A stretch of DNA of 30,319 bases from DATHBP01 sp035296085 (GTDB lineage Bacteria; Actinomycetota; Actinomycetes; Propionibacteriales; Nocardioidaceae): positions 1 through 30,319 of the forward strand of contig DATHBP010000007.1 of NCBI GenBank assembly GCA_035296085.1. Direction: 5' to 3'. Below, piece after piece: positions 28,744-30,319 of this stretch. A program made the position numbers and the translations under genes. Within the stretch, counting starts at the first letter, position 1; the number at the start of each line of letters is the position of its first letter. The notes beneath the pieces were generated by a model. That model was given only the letters and a program-made list of their open reading frames with translations, made no database searches and was not told the origin of the DNA.

Positions 28744-28782
28744 CGAGTGCTGGCCGCTGAGATGCCCGCATACCCGAGTGCT
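28744..28782. repeat. Pair of 8-bp direct repeats in the divergent promoter region
   Basis: CGAGTGCT occurs at 28744-28751 and at 28775-28782, a 31-bp offset close to three helical turns. The first copy is also inside a short inverted repeat (GGCCA, 7 bp, TGGCC). They could be operator half-sites between the membrane-protein gene and the cyclase. The 179-bp gap (28646-28824) shows no clear -35/-10 pair on either strand. Confidence 0.3.
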
Positions 28783-28824
28783 AAGACGGTTGCTCGGGCG
28801 GTGCGCTAGGGGAAGACTGCGCAC

Positions 28825-30319
28825 GTGGGCGATGGAGCGCCGCAAGGAGACGGGAATCCAGCTGCCGCCGAGTTTCAGCCTGGGATTCGCACGTTTCTCA
28901 TTGCGGACATCCGCGGGTACACGGCGTTCACCAGCCAACATGGTGACGAGGCCGCCGGTCGGTTGGCCACGCACTTCGCTGCCGTAACCGAGCGGGTCAT
29001 GTCGGCCCACGACGGCGCCGTCGTGGAGCTGCGGGGCGATGAGGCCCTCGCCGTGTTCGCGTCGGCTCGGCAGGCGATCCGTGCAGCGGTGGCACTCCAG
29101 CATGCCTTCTCCGAGTCCGCTGCCGAAGCCGACGTTGCGTTGCCGATCGGGATCGGCTTGGACGCCGGGGAGGCGGTTCCGGTCCGCGGAGGCTTTCGGG
29201 GTGCCTGTCTGAACACGGCCGCACGGCTTTGCAGCCTCGCGCAGCCCGGGCAGGTGCTGGCCACCCCTGAGGTGATCCACCTTGCCAGCCTGGTCGAGGG
29301 GACGCGTTTCGTGCCGTACGGTCGGGTCCGGCTCAAGGGGATACCGCATCCCATGGATGTCATCGCCATCGAGGCATCGGCCACGGGGCCACGAAGCGGC
29401 AACGCCGCGCCCACGTTCCCGCCGGCGCAGCGCTCGCCACGGTCGGCCAGAGTGCGACCCACTCAGTCCAAGACCCGGCTGGTCCTGCTGGCGGTCGTTG
29501 GCGCGGTCGTGGTGCTCGCCGCCGCGACCATCGTCGGGCCGTCGCTGCTGCCTCGCCCGGCGGAGTCGAACCGGCCCCCCGCGACAGGCTCGGCGGGAGG
29601 TGACCCGCCGACCCCTGCCCTGCGCGCCACCGTGGTGCTGGTGCCAGACTTCCAGCCCGAGATGTGGACCCCGCAGTACAGCATGCCGGACGGCGGCACC
29701 GCGCCACCTGACCTGGCACCGGACCTCGAGACGAAGCCCGCCATCACCAGTCTCGGCAGCCAGCGTTATGTCGAGTGGCACGAGCAGCACGGCGGCATTT
29801 CCCAAGGTCGTCAAACGGTCCGGCTCGTGCTCACGGGGCAGACCAGCGAGCCGGTGATCATCACCCAGATCCATCCGGTCATCATCGAGCGCAAACCGCC
29901 GCTCACCGGCTGGTGGTTCCTCCCCGAGCAAGGCGGCGGTGTCCGAGTCCGCTTCGTCGAGGTAAACCTCGACTGTCCAGAACACCCTGCCGTGCTCATC
30001 GTCCCGGATCCGAAGACCGGGCAGATCACCCGTCGTACTACCTCGATCGACCTGAGGGTCAGCCGCTCCGACGTCGAGGAGCTGGAGGTCACGGTGTTCA
30101 CCAGTCGCTCGTATGTGCGGTGGGGACTTGAGATCACCTACGTTGCCGACGGTGAAGTGCAGACCTTGGAGGTCACGCACCCGCGGCTACGGGTGAACGG
30201 CGAGGCGGTAGGGACGCTGCGCACCTACACGTACCTTCCGGTGGGTACGTCGGGTGAACGCACGGGGCTGGTGCGGACGCCTCGCTACGACACGACGAGG
30301 CAGACCCTGCGTCGCTTGG
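28825..30319 (+). CDS. Membrane-anchored class III cyclase with C-terminal outside domain (partial)
   Basis: At least 498 residues; the frame is open to the window edge. An N-terminal class III cyclase domain (about 22-180) begins RTFLIADIRGYTAF. It has both metal Asp (D28; D72 in ELRGDEALAVF) and the Asn/Arg pair in CLNTAARL. The purine-contact Lys is replaced by Glu (E68), as in guanylate cyclases, and its partner by Gly. After a Pro/Arg-rich linker, one membrane helix (219-238) leads to a beta-rich region of more than 260 residues, with GLEITYVADGEV, that should lie outside the membrane. GTG at 28825 with AGGGGAAG about 11 bases ahead is the start. The nucleotide product cannot be fixed. 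This catalytic-first order is the reverse of most receptor cyclases. Confidence 0.82.
   Translation, partial: MGDGAPQGDGNPAAAEFQPGIRTFLIADIRGYTAFTSQHGDEAAGRLATHFAAVTERVMSAHDGAVVELRGDEALAVFASARQAIRAAVALQHAFSESAAEADVALPIGIGLDAGEAVPVRGGFRGACLNTAARLCSLAQPGQVLATPEVIHLASLVEGTRFVPYGRVRLKGIPHPMDVIAIEASATGPRSGNAAPTFPPAQRSPRSARVRPTQSKTRLVLLAVVGAVVVLAAATIVGPSLLPRPAESNRPPATGSAGGDPPTPALRATVVLVPDFQPEMWTPQYSMPDGGTAPPDLAPDLETKPAITSLGSQRYVEWHEQHGGISQGRQTVRLVLTGQTSEPVIITQIHPVIIERKPPLTGWWFLPEQGGGVRVRFVEVNLDCPEHPAVLIVPDPKTGQITRRTTSIDLRVSRSDVEELEVTVFTSRSYVRWGLEITYVADGEVQTLEVTHPRLRVNGEAVGTLRTYTYLPVGTSGERTGLVRTPRYDTTRQTLRRL

Noticed and set aside
28723..30180. A 485-codon minus-strand open frame opposite the membrane cyclase
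   Set aside because: The plus frame has class III cyclase motifs, a membrane helix and a ribosome-binding site; the minus frame has none.

Overview
The window is about 30 kb of high-GC DNA from the chromosome of an actinomycete (Actinomycetota). The evidence is the 16S rRNA 5' end with its boxA-type leader, an actinobacterial mIHF gene beside gmk and rpoZ, a helicase-degenerate PriA, an FMN riboswitch in front of a RibM/PnuX-type transporter, and many GTG or apparently leaderless starts. Order and genus cannot be fixed from this stretch. No tRNA, CRISPR array, insertion sequence, prophage or integration site was seen.

Left block (1-10211, all minus strand, read right to left): an SseB-like gene, the translation cluster infC-rpmI-rplT, a SpoU/TrmH-type RNA methyltransferase, pheS-pheT, argF, mpg and tyrS, then tandem promoters and the start of an rRNA operon that leaves the window at base 1. 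infC appears to start with ATC behind a perfect Shine-Dalgarno and a long structured leader. The other arginine genes that commonly sit near pheST in actinomycetes are missing here; only argF remains.

Middle (10260-13312): a divergent plus-strand pair (small membrane protein and P-loop kinase, overlapping) meets a lone carbamate kinase gene (arcC) tail to tail. Beyond arcC lies a riboflavin-importer gene (ribM) with an FMN riboswitch placed immediately after rpe, where many actinomycetes carry the riboflavin biosynthesis genes.

Core housekeeping block (13323-22634, all minus): mihF-gmk-rpoZ-coaBC-metK-priA and def-fmt-rsmB-rpe. This is the usual actinobacterial order with tight spacing and translational coupling. 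coaBC probably uses a CTG start.

Right accessory block (22748-30319): an extended SDR epimerase, a 1201-residue zinc-ribbon/class III cyclase/AAA ATPase/TPR protein, a RibD-C (DHFR-like) reductase and a three-helix membrane protein on the minus strand. Divergent from these is a second class III cyclase whose catalytic domain is N-terminal, followed by one membrane helix and a large outside domain; its 3' end lies beyond the window. The two cyclases suggest a cyclic-nucleotide signalling locus. The inverted-topology cyclase is the least familiar element here.
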